Shown here piece by piece: positions 6,339 to 16,391 of a stretch of 44,830 nt of DNA; position 1 is the first letter of the stretch; each line of letters starts with the position of its first letter. The stretch is taken from assembly GCA_964472545.1 (NCBI GenBank), contig CAYYNP010000043.1, forward strand, positions 1-44,830, written 5' to 3'. The position numbers and the translations under genes are program-made. The notes beneath the pieces were generated by a model. That model was given only the letters and a program-made list of their open reading frames with translations, was not told the origin of the DNA and did no database searches. This stretch comes from CAYYNP01 sp964472545 (GTDB lineage Bacteria; Planctomycetota; Planctomycetia; Pirellulales; Thermoguttaceae).

Positions 6339-9212
6339 CTACACGCCCGTCCAATCGCCGTCGGCCAAGAGCACGAAATCGACCGCCGCCAGCGCCTTGG
6401 TGTCGTGGCCTCCTTGGGAGGAATCGGCACGGACCGAGTCGAATCCGCCCACGCGATGCGACCCGGCGGCGTACGAAAGCCGCACCCAATCGCCGGCCGC
6501 CTGCAGTGCGTCGCCGGCGGTGGAATCGACCAGCGTGGCCACGTCGTGGCCGCCGGCCGTGGCGTTGGCCTTGACGGCCTCGAAGAACTTGGCCCGATTG
6601 TAGAATCCGTCGCCCGACAGGGTGCCGTGCGTCGGCGTGCCGGTGAAGATGTCGTCGCCGGGCGAGTCGTCGAGCATGGCCGTATCGTACCCGCCGGCGG
6701 TGGCGTAGGCGTGGACACCCTCGAAACTCTTTGCCCGGCGGTAGAATCCCTCGCCGTAGAGGGCTCCCTGCGTCGGGTTGGCGGCGAAGGTGTCGTCGCC
6801 GACGGAGTCGTACAGCCGAGCCACGTCGACGCCGGACGAATCGCCGTAAGCGTGGACGTCCTCGAAGTGCTTCGCCCGATTGTAGTACCCGAACCCCGAA
6901 AGCGAGCCCTGGACCGGATCGGCGATGAAGGTGTCGCTGCCGGGCGAGTCGAACAACTTGGCCACGTCGTGGCCGCCGGAGGCGTATCCGTGGACTTCGT
7001 CGAAGCCGCGCACGTCGTGTTCGTAGCCGTCGCCGGAGAGTTTCGTGCGGCGGGGTGTGCCGATCAACGTGTCGCGCCCTGGTGAGTCGAACAGCTTGGC
7101 CACGTCGTAACCGCCTGCCGTGGCTGCGACGTCGAGCGACTCGAAGCCGGCTAGCCTGTGCTCGTAGCCCGGGCCTTGCAGCTTCGCCCCGGAAGGCCAA
7201 GCTGCCAATGCGTCGTTGCCGGCCGAGTCGAGCAGCTCGGCCACGTCGTCGCCGCCGAGTCCGTCGGCCGTGACGGACTCTACGCCGGAGGCGGTCACCG
7301 TGAATCCGGCGCCGGCGAAGGTCAGCGTATCGGGCCCGAGTTGTAGAGTTTCGGCTCCGTCGGTACCGGTAAGAGTCAACGTATCGGAAACGCCCAGGCC
7401 GTCGAAGGACACCGCGACCACGGCCGGGTCGATCTCTTGCACCACGCCGTTGTGCTTGACGACCCAATCGCCGGGCGTGGCCCCGGCAACGAACGCGAAT
7501 TGCCCGCTGCCGTGAATCTCGTAGGTGGTCGGCACGGCCGCCGAAATCGGCTCGGGCGCGTCGGCGGCCGAAGCAGGGCCGGCAGCAGCCGACTGCGGCG
7601 TCGGCGTTTCCATCGGCGTTTCGGTCGTTGGCGTGTCCGCCTGCGCTTCCGCGAAGCCGCGTTCATGGGCGCCGTCGAACTTCAACGACCAGTTGCTAAA
7701 CGGATAGACCAACAGCCGCTTGCTGACCACCGAGAAGTTGATCTCCCCTTCGCCAAAGTTGTACATCTGGCCGTGTTCGCCGTTGTTGAGGCCGTTGATC
7801 GTGAACGCGTTCGTTGATTCCTGGCCTCGAGGCGTACCGTTGACCTCCCCCAGCGTCTCCTTGCCCGATTGATACGCCACGGGCTGTTCTTCGCGGATCT
7901 GGATGCTGAAGATCGGCGGCAGGTCGCGGAAGACGTACATTCCGTCGGCGCCGGTCGTGGTCGTTTGCTCGAACGGCAGGAGTTGCGAATCGACGGCGCT
8001 CAGTTTGATCGTGGTGTTCGCCAGCGGCTTCTCGCCGAGGTCCATCACGCCATCGTTGTTCGCGTCGACGTAGACGTAACCCGAGATACTCGCCTCGGCG
8101 AAGTTGGCGAAGTCCAACGAGTCGGCCAGCGCCGTGGCGGTGATCGAATCGACGCTGAAATCGACGTCGGCGATCCCTTCCGTGTTGAAAGACACGGTGA
8201 CGCTCGTAACGTCATCGAAGGCGAAATTGCCCGGCTGGACGAACGCGGTAAACGGCATGAAGAAACTGCTGGGGCCGGCATTCTCGGCGATCAGGCCGGT
8301 GTACGTGGCCAGGCCGCCGGACGTATCGGTCACCTGCACCTTGACGTCCAAATGGTTCGTGTTGCCGCCGACTTGCAGGCTGTTGAAATCGACCCGCAGG
8401 CCCGTGTTGACGCCGCCGTCGGTCAAATCGGCCGAGTCGAGTGCTTCGACGTTGATTAGCGTGGCCGGAGGGCCAAAGGAGTCGTCGACCAACGACTGGC
8501 CGTCGTATTGCAGCGTGGCCTGAGTGCCCGGCGCCGCGGAGGCGAAATCGAACTTGCCCGAGGTCCCGTCGAAACCGATCGAACCGAACGCCGAGAGCGC
8601 ATTCGATTGTCCCAATACGTCGACCAGCAGATCGCGCTCGCCGCCGAGGATGCCCGCGTCGACCGTCTTGATCAACGTCGGGTCGGTGTCTTGGAAGTTG
8701 ATGAAATAGGTTTCCGGGGCTCCTTGGCCGTTGGGTGCGTCGAAACTGTCGACGACCAATTCCGTTCCCGCAAAGGCCGCCGACTCGGTCACCTCGATCG
8801 TATAGTAGTCCGGCCCGTGCGTCTGTTGTCCGTCGAATGGCAGCGGCTGCTCTTGACGCAAGAAATATCGGCCGGCCGCCAAGGCGTCGAAGGCGTAATT
8901 CCCGTTAGCCGGATCGATCAATTTGGTGCCCTCTAGCGCGTCAACGTCGCTGAACACGCCGTCGCCGTTGTCGCGAAACAACTCGAGCGTGGTGCCGGCC
9001 AGCGCCGCTTGATCGTCGGCCGACAGGCCGTCGCCGGTCAGGTCCGAGAAGACCGTACCGCTGATCGATGCCAGCAACTCCCTTCGCTCGCACGGCTCAA
9101 TGCGCAGCGACCGGCCGCGGGCCAACCGCTTACGCAGGCACTTTGCAGGCGAAGCCCCGCGCAACAAGGCCAGGGCAGATGAGAAAAATCCAGCGTCGAA
9201 TATGCGAGACAT
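6339..9212 (-). CDS. Planctomycete surface protein with SdrD-B-like domains and six 47-residue repeats
   Basis: The 957-aa exported protein has a basic N-terminus and the planctomycete export motif EPCERRELLA near residue 45. SdrD-B-like domains follow (ISGTVFSDLTGDG near residue 50 and ISGYVYVDANNDG near 375), which are calcium-binding Ig-like folds in cell-surface proteins. Between them is a module of about 200 residues shared with the next gene (GERDLLVDVLGQ, TLQYDG, VDFSVDSI). From about residue 656 to 936 there are six repeats of 46-47 residues with the consensus DVAxLxDSxGxDxF and GFY/GYExxxxxFExV. The start is supported by GGAG 9 bases upstream. I cannot name the repeat family; a beta-solenoid is plausible. 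Attachment to the cell surface is inferred. Confidence 0.75.
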   Translation of the reverse strand: MSRIFDAGFFSSALALLRGASPAKCLRKRLARGRSLRIEPCERRELLASISGTVFSDLTGDGLSADDQAALAGTTLELFRDNGDGVFSDVDALEGTKLIDPANGNYAFDALAAGRYFLRQEQPLPFDGQQTHGPDYYTIEVTESAAFAGTELVVDSFDAPNGQGAPETYFINFQDTDPTLIKTVDAGILGGERDLLVDVLGQSNALSAFGSIGFDGTSGKFDFASAAPGTQATLQYDGQSLVDDSFGPPATLINVEALDSADLTDGGVNTGLRVDFNSLQVGGNTNHLDVKVQVTDTSGGLATYTGLIAENAGPSSFFMPFTAFVQPGNFAFDDVTSVTVSFNTEGIADVDFSVDSITATALADSLDFANFAEASISGYVYVDANNDGVMDLGEKPLANTTIKLSAVDSQLLPFEQTTTTGADGMYVFRDLPPIFSIQIREEQPVAYQSGKETLGEVNGTPRGQESTNAFTINGLNNGEHGQMYNFGEGEINFSVVSKRLLVYPFSNWSLKFDGAHERGFAEAQADTPTTETPMETPTPQSAAAGPASAADAPEPISAAVPTTYEIHGSGQFAFVAGATPGDWVVKHNGVVQEIDPAVVAVSFDGLGVSDTLTLTGTDGAETLQLGPDTLTFAGAGFTVTASGVESVTADGLGGDDVAELLDSAGNDALAAWPSGAKLQGPGYEHRLAGFESLDVAATAGGYDVAKLFDSPGRDTLIGTPRRTKLSGDGYEHDVRGFDEVHGYASGGHDVAKLFDSPGSDTFIADPVQGSLSGFGYYNRAKHFEDVHAYGDSSGVDVARLYDSVGDDTFAANPTQGALYGEGFYRRAKSFEGVHAYATAGGYDTAMLDDSPGDDIFTGTPTHGTLSGDGFYNRAKFFEAVKANATAGGHDVATLVDSTAGDALQAAGDWVRLSYAAGSHRVGGFDSVRADSSQGGHDTKALAAVDFVLLADGDWTGV

Positions 9213-9369
9213 GGGTGGCGTCTCCAGGATGCGAAACCACGAGGTGTACAGCCACAGGATACAAAGTCACAAGGTGCGAATGCAACAATCAGGCAAACGA
9301 CAACCAGACAAACGGGGGGCAGGTCGTTCGTCGGGCAGCCTGTCTATCGGGGGGTGGAATCAGGGATGC

Positions 9370-10236
<867 letters not shown>

Positions 10237-10792
10237 GGCGGTCACTGACTCATTATGGGGGCCAGGAATTACGCAACCGAATCCTTGGTGCGAGCATGTA
10301 CGAAATTTACGGTAATTAAATCCAACCGGTTTTTCAAGTTTTTTACTAAAATCGGAGCGGTTTTCGGGAGGTGCGGGATGACTAGCGAGTAGTCCGTGGT
10401 GCGTTACCACTCGCACAATCTGCATCGGCAGAACATGCGTTTTCAACGCTATTCACGGCTCTTGCGGAAATAACCGGAGAACTTCGCCGCCGCGCACCCC
10501 AGCTCGGTTTCAATAACCAGTAGCTCGCAGCTCCCAGTAGGGGTGTAATGAAAAAGTGCGATCACTTGGGATTTGGCCTTAGGTGAAGAACAAAACGAGC
10601 TATCGAAGGTCGGCCAGCGTGTGGCCTATTGGCAGGAATCGGCTGCCACGGGGCAAAGAAAATCGGCCGCTCCGCGCACCGGCCGGCGCTGCTCGCCGCG
10701 ACATGCCCTTGACAGCCGGCGCTGGCCGAGGCGAAAATCAACGGTTTGTTACGATTCTGCCAATTCGCCCGGTTTTTCGACTGAGAACGCCG
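10237..10792. other. Intergenic region with divergent promoters expected
   Basis: The 556 bases separate divergent genes. An AT-rich stretch at about 10300-10350 stands out against the high GC and is the likely promoter zone for the PEP-CTERM gene. A small hairpin (GTGGT 10396-10400 with ACCAC 10406-10410, flanked by GCGA/TCGC) lies nearby. The frames starting in 10573-10583 show no family signature, and I do not call a gene here. Confidence 0.4.
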
Positions 10793-11590
10793 ATGAGCAC
10801 GCCTTCCTTGAGCCGCTTCCCGACGGCAGCAACGGTATTTCTGCTAGCGGCCCTGGTGCTGGGATGCGGAACGAAGGAATACGAAAGCCGGCTGGACGTC
10901 ACGGTCAGCGGGATCACGCAGGGATCGGTGTTCGAGACCGAGATGTACGCGGCCAAAGTGGTGCCCGGCACGAAGTTCAAACTGCAGGTCCCCAACACGT
11001 TTGGAGAGATCGCGCTTCAGGACGCGGGAGAGTCTGAGCCGATCGATCCTCGGCGTTTGACGATTCCGATCGAGTCGATCGACTTCAAGGAGCCGCTGCT
11101 GAAACTCACGTACGAGGGCTGGATCGAGTGGGGCGAAGGCGGTGACAAGGTTGCCTTCTACTGCTATGTGGCGGCGTCGAAGATCTCCGAAAGCCGCACG
11201 AGGAAACCGATCCTGGCGCTGAAGAACCAGATCTCCTCATCGTTGGGGGTCATGCCGTCGGCAATCAAGACGTCGACGGTCGGCTGCCGGACGCCCCAGG
11301 GGCGCACCGTAAAGTGGCAACGGTTCCAGGTCGAACAGGACCAGGAGTTCTGCTTCCGAGACGCCAACGACCAGCCAAGCTACCGTACGGTCGAAACGGC
11401 CACGATGGTCTTCTACAGTCAGGAGCGAGACGATCACGCTTTGATCATCGGCTGGCGGGTGCCAACGGATCTCAAGGGCGCGGGGCTCATCGATCTGGAA
11501 AAATGGGCCCCGAAGGTGGCCGGTAGCCTGGATGTCGACAAGTCCGTGCCCGGGGGAATGACGCCCGATTTGATGGAGCAGACGCAGTAA
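10793..11590 (+). CDS. Predicted lipoprotein, unknown function
   Basis: The 265-aa protein has a lipoprotein signal: a basic N-region, a hydrophobic stretch, then LVLGC with the lipidated Cys near residue 24. The mature part is mixed beta-type with no recognised domain. It contains four further Cys residues in its second half (FYCYV, VGCRT, FCFRD), unusual for an exported lipoprotein and possibly disulfide-forming. The frame is open from 10583, but the signal peptide fixes the start at 10793. The next gene on this strand starts 234 bases later, so it is probably independent. Function unknown. Confidence 0.65.
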   Translation: MSTPSLSRFPTAATVFLLAALVLGCGTKEYESRLDVTVSGITQGSVFETEMYAAKVVPGTKFKLQVPNTFGEIALQDAGESEPIDPRRLTIPIESIDFKEPLLKLTYEGWIEWGEGGDKVAFYCYVAASKISESRTRKPILALKNQISSSLGVMPSAIKTSTVGCRTPQGRTVKWQRFQVEQDQEFCFRDANDQPSYRTVETATMVFYSQERDDHALIIGWRVPTDLKGAGLIDLEKWAPKVAGSLDVDKSVPGGMTPDLMEQTQ

Positions 11591-11824
11591 CCGTGCCGCT
11601 TCGAGGCTTCGCGAACTCTCGATGTTGGCAGCGCGGCGAGCTTACTCAAGGTATGCTTGCTGCGAAGACGGCGTTGGTCACCAGACGAAACGGGGAAGAC
11701 ACGCCGCCCACTCCCGGCAATTCCCCTCTTTCCTTGATGCGTCATCTTCCCTAGAATCCTCACGACGTCGACGGGGCACGGGCCTCCACCGGCTGCGGAA
11801 ACAAACTCGATCGAAAGGTTCCCG

Positions 11825-12773
11825 ATGCGTACTTACCTGGTCACCGGCGGGGCGGGCTTCATCGGCTCGCACATTGCAGAAGCCCTGGTTCGCCGCGGCG
11901 ATAAGGTCCGGATCCTGGACAACCTCAGCACGGGCCACCTCTCGAACGTCGACGGCTTTCGCGAGCAGGTCGACTTTGTCGAGGGCGAATTGATCGACGC
12001 CAAGACGGTGGCCGAAGTGGTCGAGGGCGTCGACTGCATCTTCCACGAGGCCGCGTTGGCCTCGGTGCCGCGGAGCGTCAAACGTCCGCTAGACACCAAC
12101 GCCGCCTGCGTGACCGGCACCTTGACGCTGCTCGACGCGGCGCGCCGGGCGGGAGTGCGCCGGATGGTCTATGCCGCCAGCAGCAGCGCCTACGGCGACC
12201 AGCCCACCAGCAGCAAGCGCGAGACCGATTTGCCGGGCCCCCTTTCGCCCTACGCGGCCGCCAAGCTGGCAGCGGAGCACTACTGCAAGGCGTTTACGGC
12301 CACTTACGGCTTCGAGACCGTTTCGATTCGCTACTTCAACGTCTTCGGGCCGCGGCAGGACCCGGACAGCCCCTACTCGGCCGTGATCCCGCTGTTCATC
12401 ACCGCCCTGCTCGCCGGCCGTCAGCCGGTGATCTACGGCGACGGCCTACAGAGCCGCGATTTCACCTACATCGACAACGTGGTCCACGGCAATCTGCTGG
12501 CCGCCGACGCGGAGAACGTGGCCGGACGGATGTTTAACGTGGCCAACGGCCGCAGCACCGACCTGCTGACGTTGCTCGACTCCTTGAACCGGCTGTTGGG
12601 GACCGATGTGAAGCCGCAGCACGATCCCCCGCGCGTGGGCGACGTCCGCGATAGCCTGGCCGACATCAGCCAAGCCCGCAAGAGGCTCGGCTACGAGCCA
12701 CGGGTCGACTTCGAGGAAGGCCTGAAGCGATCGATCGACTACTATCGCTGTTTGGTGGAAGGGGAAGCGGTGG

Positions 12774-12787
<14 letters not shown>
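11825..12787 (+). CDS. NAD-dependent sugar-nucleotide epimerase/dehydratase
   Basis: The 320-aa extended SDR has the NAD-binding TGGAGFIGSH at the N-terminus. The catalytic pair is intact in SPYAAAK, preceded by the Ser-rich YAASSSAYGD. RYFNVFGPRQDP and GDGLQSRDFTYIDNVV are typical of UDP-glucose or UDP-N-acetylglucosamine 4-epimerases of the GalE/WbpP group. It probably supplies an activated sugar for surface polysaccharide, but the exact substrate cannot be read from sequence alone. An AAAGG sequence 7 bases upstream supports the ATG. The last residues (GSMQ) and the TAG stop are encoded inside a heptamer repeat, so the C-terminus may have been changed by repeat insertion. Confidence 0.85.
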
Positions 12788-12850
<63 letters not shown>

Positions 12851-12916
12851 ATAGCAACGAAACGCCTGGCTACGATGGCGCCACCTCGCACGGCTTCGCC
12901 CAAAGTCGTCCGCGCC

Positions 12917-14260
12917 CTACCTTCCAACGCCCATTTCTGCCACGGGTGTCCTCTCCTCTATTACCGTCTTGCGGCGCGCTTGGTGGTGGTTTGTGGAGGT
13001 CTGCTGCACTTCGGCGGGCCGGCGATGGCTCAGGGCGAAGTAAGCGCCGACCACGCCCAGCATCGCCGACAGCGAGACGAACAACGTCGGATAGGGTGGC
13101 AAACCGAACAACGCGCTGTACTTGAGAACGGCTCCGGCCGCCGGGGCGCCGACGAGTTGGCCAACGTCCCACGTGGAGAGGATCAGCGTGGTGCCCAGCC
13201 CGCGATGTTCCACCGGAAAGGCACGGCTACCGGCGGCGACCACCGACGGGAAGAGTGCCGCGTGGGAAAGGCCGAAGCCGGCGCCCGAGCCCGCCAGCAT
13301 CCAGGGGCTGGCGACCACCACCAGCACCAGTTGGCTGGCCGACAGAAGCGCCAAACCGGCGAGGATCATCGGCGTGGTGCCGATCCGTTCGGGCAGACGC
13401 CGGGTGAGGATGCGAGCTACGATGGCGGTCACGGCGTAGACGGCGAAGAACGGCCCGATGGCCCCCACGCCGAGTTGCTCGGAGTATGTCCGCAAAAAAG
13501 TCCCCGGCATCCCCAGCCCAACGCCCATCGCCACGCCCACCAGGAACACCTTGCCCGGGTGGTATTGCTGCAACAGACGCCACAGCGGCGGGCGTTGGAT
13601 TCGCACCGGCGGCCGGTGGCCCCGAGTGGCCAGCCAGACGAATACGGCCGAGCCGCAACCGAGCAGTCCGGCCGCGAAGAACATCCGATCGACGTGCCAT
13701 CGCTCGAGGTCGCCCGGCCCGGCCAGAAGATCCCCCAGCCGGGGGCCGACGATCATCCCTAAGAACCCGGCAGTGCCCAAGATGCCGATCATCTCGGTCA
13801 TCCGCACGATCGACACCCGGCCGGCGACGAACGTCATCGAGGCCCCGAAAACTCCGGCAATCGTACAGCAGAAGAGGATCCGCAGGGCGTAGATCACCGG
13901 CCCCGTGTGGCTGGTGACCGCCAGATGAGCAAAGCAACTCGCCGCAAAGAGCACGATCGACGCCCGCCACACGGCCCGCGGCCCGTAGTGATCGATGCTC
14001 GTACCCAGCGTCAGCCGCATCGCCAGGCTGCCCACCATGCCGATGCCGACGATCCAGCCCAGATGCCACTCGTTGCCCCCCATGCAAGTCACCAGGTCGG
14101 CATAACGGAACAGCAGCGACACGGCCACCATCAACAGGAAGTTGGCCGCATAGGTCAGCCAGAAGGGCCGGCCGTAGCCCGACGGAGTGGGGGCGGAACG
14201 TGGCGAGCGATACGGGTTGGTCGGCCGGGCAAGCGAGGCGTCTGGTGAGGGGCGAATCAT
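12917..14260 (-). CDS. Major facilitator superfamily transporter
   Basis: The 447-aa protein has about twelve hydrophobic helices in two halves with a charged central loop (RGHRPPVRIQRPPLWR). The first half has the MFS loop 2-3 pattern, here LGTSIDHYGPRAVWR. A short basic N-terminus precedes helix 1. Substrate unknown; the fold resembles sugar or metabolite exporters and importers alike. The start at 14260 is chosen over 14368 because the extra residues are low-complexity and outside the family. It is convergent with the epimerase and downstream of the hybrid kinase on the same strand, 216 bases away. Confidence 0.75.
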   Translation of the reverse strand: MIRPSPDASLARPTNPYRSPRSAPTPSGYGRPFWLTYAANFLLMVAVSLLFRYADLVTCMGGNEWHLGWIVGIGMVGSLAMRLTLGTSIDHYGPRAVWRASIVLFAASCFAHLAVTSHTGPVIYALRILFCCTIAGVFGASMTFVAGRVSIVRMTEMIGILGTAGFLGMIVGPRLGDLLAGPGDLERWHVDRMFFAAGLLGCGSAVFVWLATRGHRPPVRIQRPPLWRLLQQYHPGKVFLVGVAMGVGLGMPGTFLRTYSEQLGVGAIGPFFAVYAVTAIVARILTRRLPERIGTTPMILAGLALLSASQLVLVVVASPWMLAGSGAGFGLSHAALFPSVVAAGSRAFPVEHRGLGTTLILSTWDVGQLVGAPAAGAVLKYSALFGLPPYPTLFVSLSAMLGVVGAYFALSHRRPAEVQQTSTNHHQARRKTVIEERTPVAEMGVGR

Positions 14261-14410
14261 GGAGGCCGGACTCGGGCGGGAGCGGAAGGCGGCGAATCCT
14301 CTATCATATTCGACCGGGGCGGCCGTGTCATGGTGATAGAGGACACGGGCAGAGAGGCTCGGGTTCACGCTCCGGCGACGGCGTAGCTGAATCTGCAGAA
14401 CTCAGAGGAA

Positions 14411-14452
14411 CCCGGGTGCAGTGACCCGGGTGCAGTGACCCGGGTGCAGTGA
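14411..14452 (+). repeat. Three perfect 14-base tandem repeats
   Basis: The unit CCCGGGTGCAGTGA is repeated three times without mismatch, 23 bases beyond the hybrid-kinase stop codon. The inner CCCGGG is self-complementary. Confidence 0.9.
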
Positions 14453-14475
14453 ATCGTCTTGAAGAGCCACGCTTC

Positions 14476-16077
14476 TCAGACGGCGGCATCGTCTACTTCG
14501 CCACGCACCTCCGCCGATGCATATTTGGCTACTACGGAGATCAGCCTCTTTCGATCGATCGGCTTGGGCGTGTAGTCGTCGCAGCCGGCGTTGAGACATC
14601 CGTCCCGATCGGTACTCATGGCGTGCGCCGTAAGCGCGATAATCGGGCCCTCGTATCCCGCTTCGCGGAGTTTGGCCGCGGCATCGTAACCGTCCATGAT
14701 CGGCATCTGCATGTCCATCAGGATGACGTCGTAGGGCTTGCCTTCGGCACGTGCGGTGAGCGCGAGATCGTGGGCGATCTGCCCGTTTTCGGCCACGGCG
14801 ACGTCGGCCCCGGCCTTTCTCAACACAAACGATATGAGACGCTGGGTGTCCGGCCCGTCTTCCGCCAGCAGCACGCGACAGTCAAGATCGTCGTCGCTGA
14901 CGTAGGGTTCAAGTTCGGCCCGTTGGGGGTTTGGCCCGGAATCGTTCAGATCGTGCAGCAGCCGTACGCCTTCGAGAGAACCGGTAGCAACCGTGACTGA
15001 GAATTTGCTGCCGCTTGCCGGCATGCTGGTGGCATGGATCGAGCCACCGAGCAGCTCTGCCAGATGCTTGCTGATCGTCAGCCCCAGACCGGTGCCACCG
15101 TATTGTCGGGCCGTGTAGGCTTCGGCCTGGCAGAAGGGTCTGAACACGTTGGCGATCTGCTCCCCGGTCATCCCGATGCCGGTGTCGATGACGTCGACCT
15201 GGAGTTCCGGCTCATCGCGGTCGTCGGGTACCATCCGAACCACCACGCGGACGCTGCCGGACTCTGTGAACTTCACGGCGTTGCTGACGACGTTGATGAG
15301 GATTTGCCGCAGCCGCGTCGGGTCGGTGTGGATGGTCTCGGGAATCGGGCCGGCGTATTCGACCGCCAGGGGAAGTCCTTTCGCATCGGCCTGTACCTGC
15401 ACCGTCGAAACCACATCGGAAACTACTTCGATTGCCGAACACCGGATTCGCTCGACCTCCAACTTGCCCACTTCGACTTTCGAAAGATCGAGAATGTCGT
15501 TGATCAAATCGAGCAGATACTCGCCGTTTCGCCTGATGGTCTGGATTGCCGCAATGCGGTGCTGAGGCGCTTTGGAAATATCTCCTTCGCTGTAGAGCAG
15601 GTCGGCAAACCCGAGAATCGCCGTCATCGGAGTGCGGATTTCGTGACTCATGTTGGCGAGGAAGCGGGCCTTGGCTTCCGACGACACCTCCACCCTCGTC
15701 TGCCGATTCCGTATCCTGATCACGTTTCGAACCCTGGCCCGAACGACGGCTACGGAAAAGGGCTTCGGAATGAAATCGGTTGCACCGACTTCCAGTGCGC
15801 CCACCACCTTGTCGTCGCGATCGTGCGACGTGACCATGATCACCGAGATACCGCGAGTTTCCTCCCGCGCCTTGAGCGACAGCAGGACGTCGACCCCGCC
15901 CATTTCCGGCATCTCAGAGTCCAGCAGTACAACGTCGGGGCACGATGCCGCAGCCTGGATGAGAGCCTCTTCTCCGCTTGTGGCTACCGACACGTCATAG
16001 CCGTCGTCCTCCAGGGCAACACACAGTGTTGCCCGAACATCCGCCGAATCGTCCACCACAAGCACTCTGGCCGTCAT
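14476..16077 (-). CDS. Hybrid sensor kinase, REC-HisKA-HATPase-REC
   Basis: The 533-aa cytoplasmic hybrid kinase has no membrane segment. Domain order: an N-terminal receiver with phospho-acceptor D53 (VVLLDSEMP); a dimerisation domain with H145 in MSHEIRTPM; an ATPase domain with ILINVVSNAVKF, DTGIGM and YGGTGLGL; and a C-terminal receiver with D455 in VILMDMQMP and conserved KP. The N-terminal receiver makes it an input-responsive kinase driven by another phosphodonor, and the C-terminal receiver probably passes phosphate to a phosphotransfer protein. No partner gene is in the window. All catalytic residues look intact. No output domain is present, so it acts in a relay. Confidence 0.9.
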   Translation of the reverse strand: MTARVLVVDDSADVRATLCVALEDDGYDVSVATSGEEALIQAAASCPDVVLLDSEMPEMGGVDVLLSLKAREETRGISVIMVTSHDRDDKVVGALEVGATDFIPKPFSVAVVRARVRNVIRIRNRQTRVEVSSEAKARFLANMSHEIRTPMTAILGFADLLYSEGDISKAPQHRIAAIQTIRRNGEYLLDLINDILDLSKVEVGKLEVERIRCSAIEVVSDVVSTVQVQADAKGLPLAVEYAGPIPETIHTDPTRLRQILINVVSNAVKFTESGSVRVVVRMVPDDRDEPELQVDVIDTGIGMTGEQIANVFRPFCQAEAYTARQYGGTGLGLTISKHLAELLGGSIHATSMPASGSKFSVTVATGSLEGVRLLHDLNDSGPNPQRAELEPYVSDDDLDCRVLLAEDGPDTQRLISFVLRKAGADVAVAENGQIAHDLALTARAEGKPYDVILMDMQMPIMDGYDAAAKLREAGYEGPIIALTAHAMSTDRDGCLNAGCDDYTPKPIDRKRLISVVAKYASAEVRGEVDDAAV

Positions 16078-16391
16078 CGTTCGAGTCTCCGCAATCCCTT
16101 GGGATCTGCTCTCCGTCGTTCACTTTCCGCGAAGAGCGTCCCCCTGCTTACGTAAAGCTACGTTGCAGAAGGAGTTGAGTGAATGCGACGGGCGTTCGAT
16201 GAATGCACGCGCGGCACAATCGAGGCCGGGTCGTAGCGATTCCGTGGATTTCAAGGCTCCCGGGCGGCTCGGCGGACCGCGGCCGAAAACGCGTACAACG
16301 GCCTCAAACGAACTGAATCCTCGGACGAAGTCATTCCCGGGTGCTGCTGTATCCTCGCGAATCCAACAACGTCTCACCCGCAGCGGGGGGT
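16078..16391. other. Intergenic region, nothing recognised
   Basis: About 314 bases between the propeller/methyltransferase stop and the hybrid-kinase start, both on the minus strand. I see no gene or clear terminator. It should contain the promoter of the hybrid kinase, but no convincing -35/-10 pair was found. Confidence 0.35.

Noticed and set aside
14411..14452. CRISPR-like direct repeats
   Set aside because: Units are 14 bases with no spacers and no cas genes in the window.
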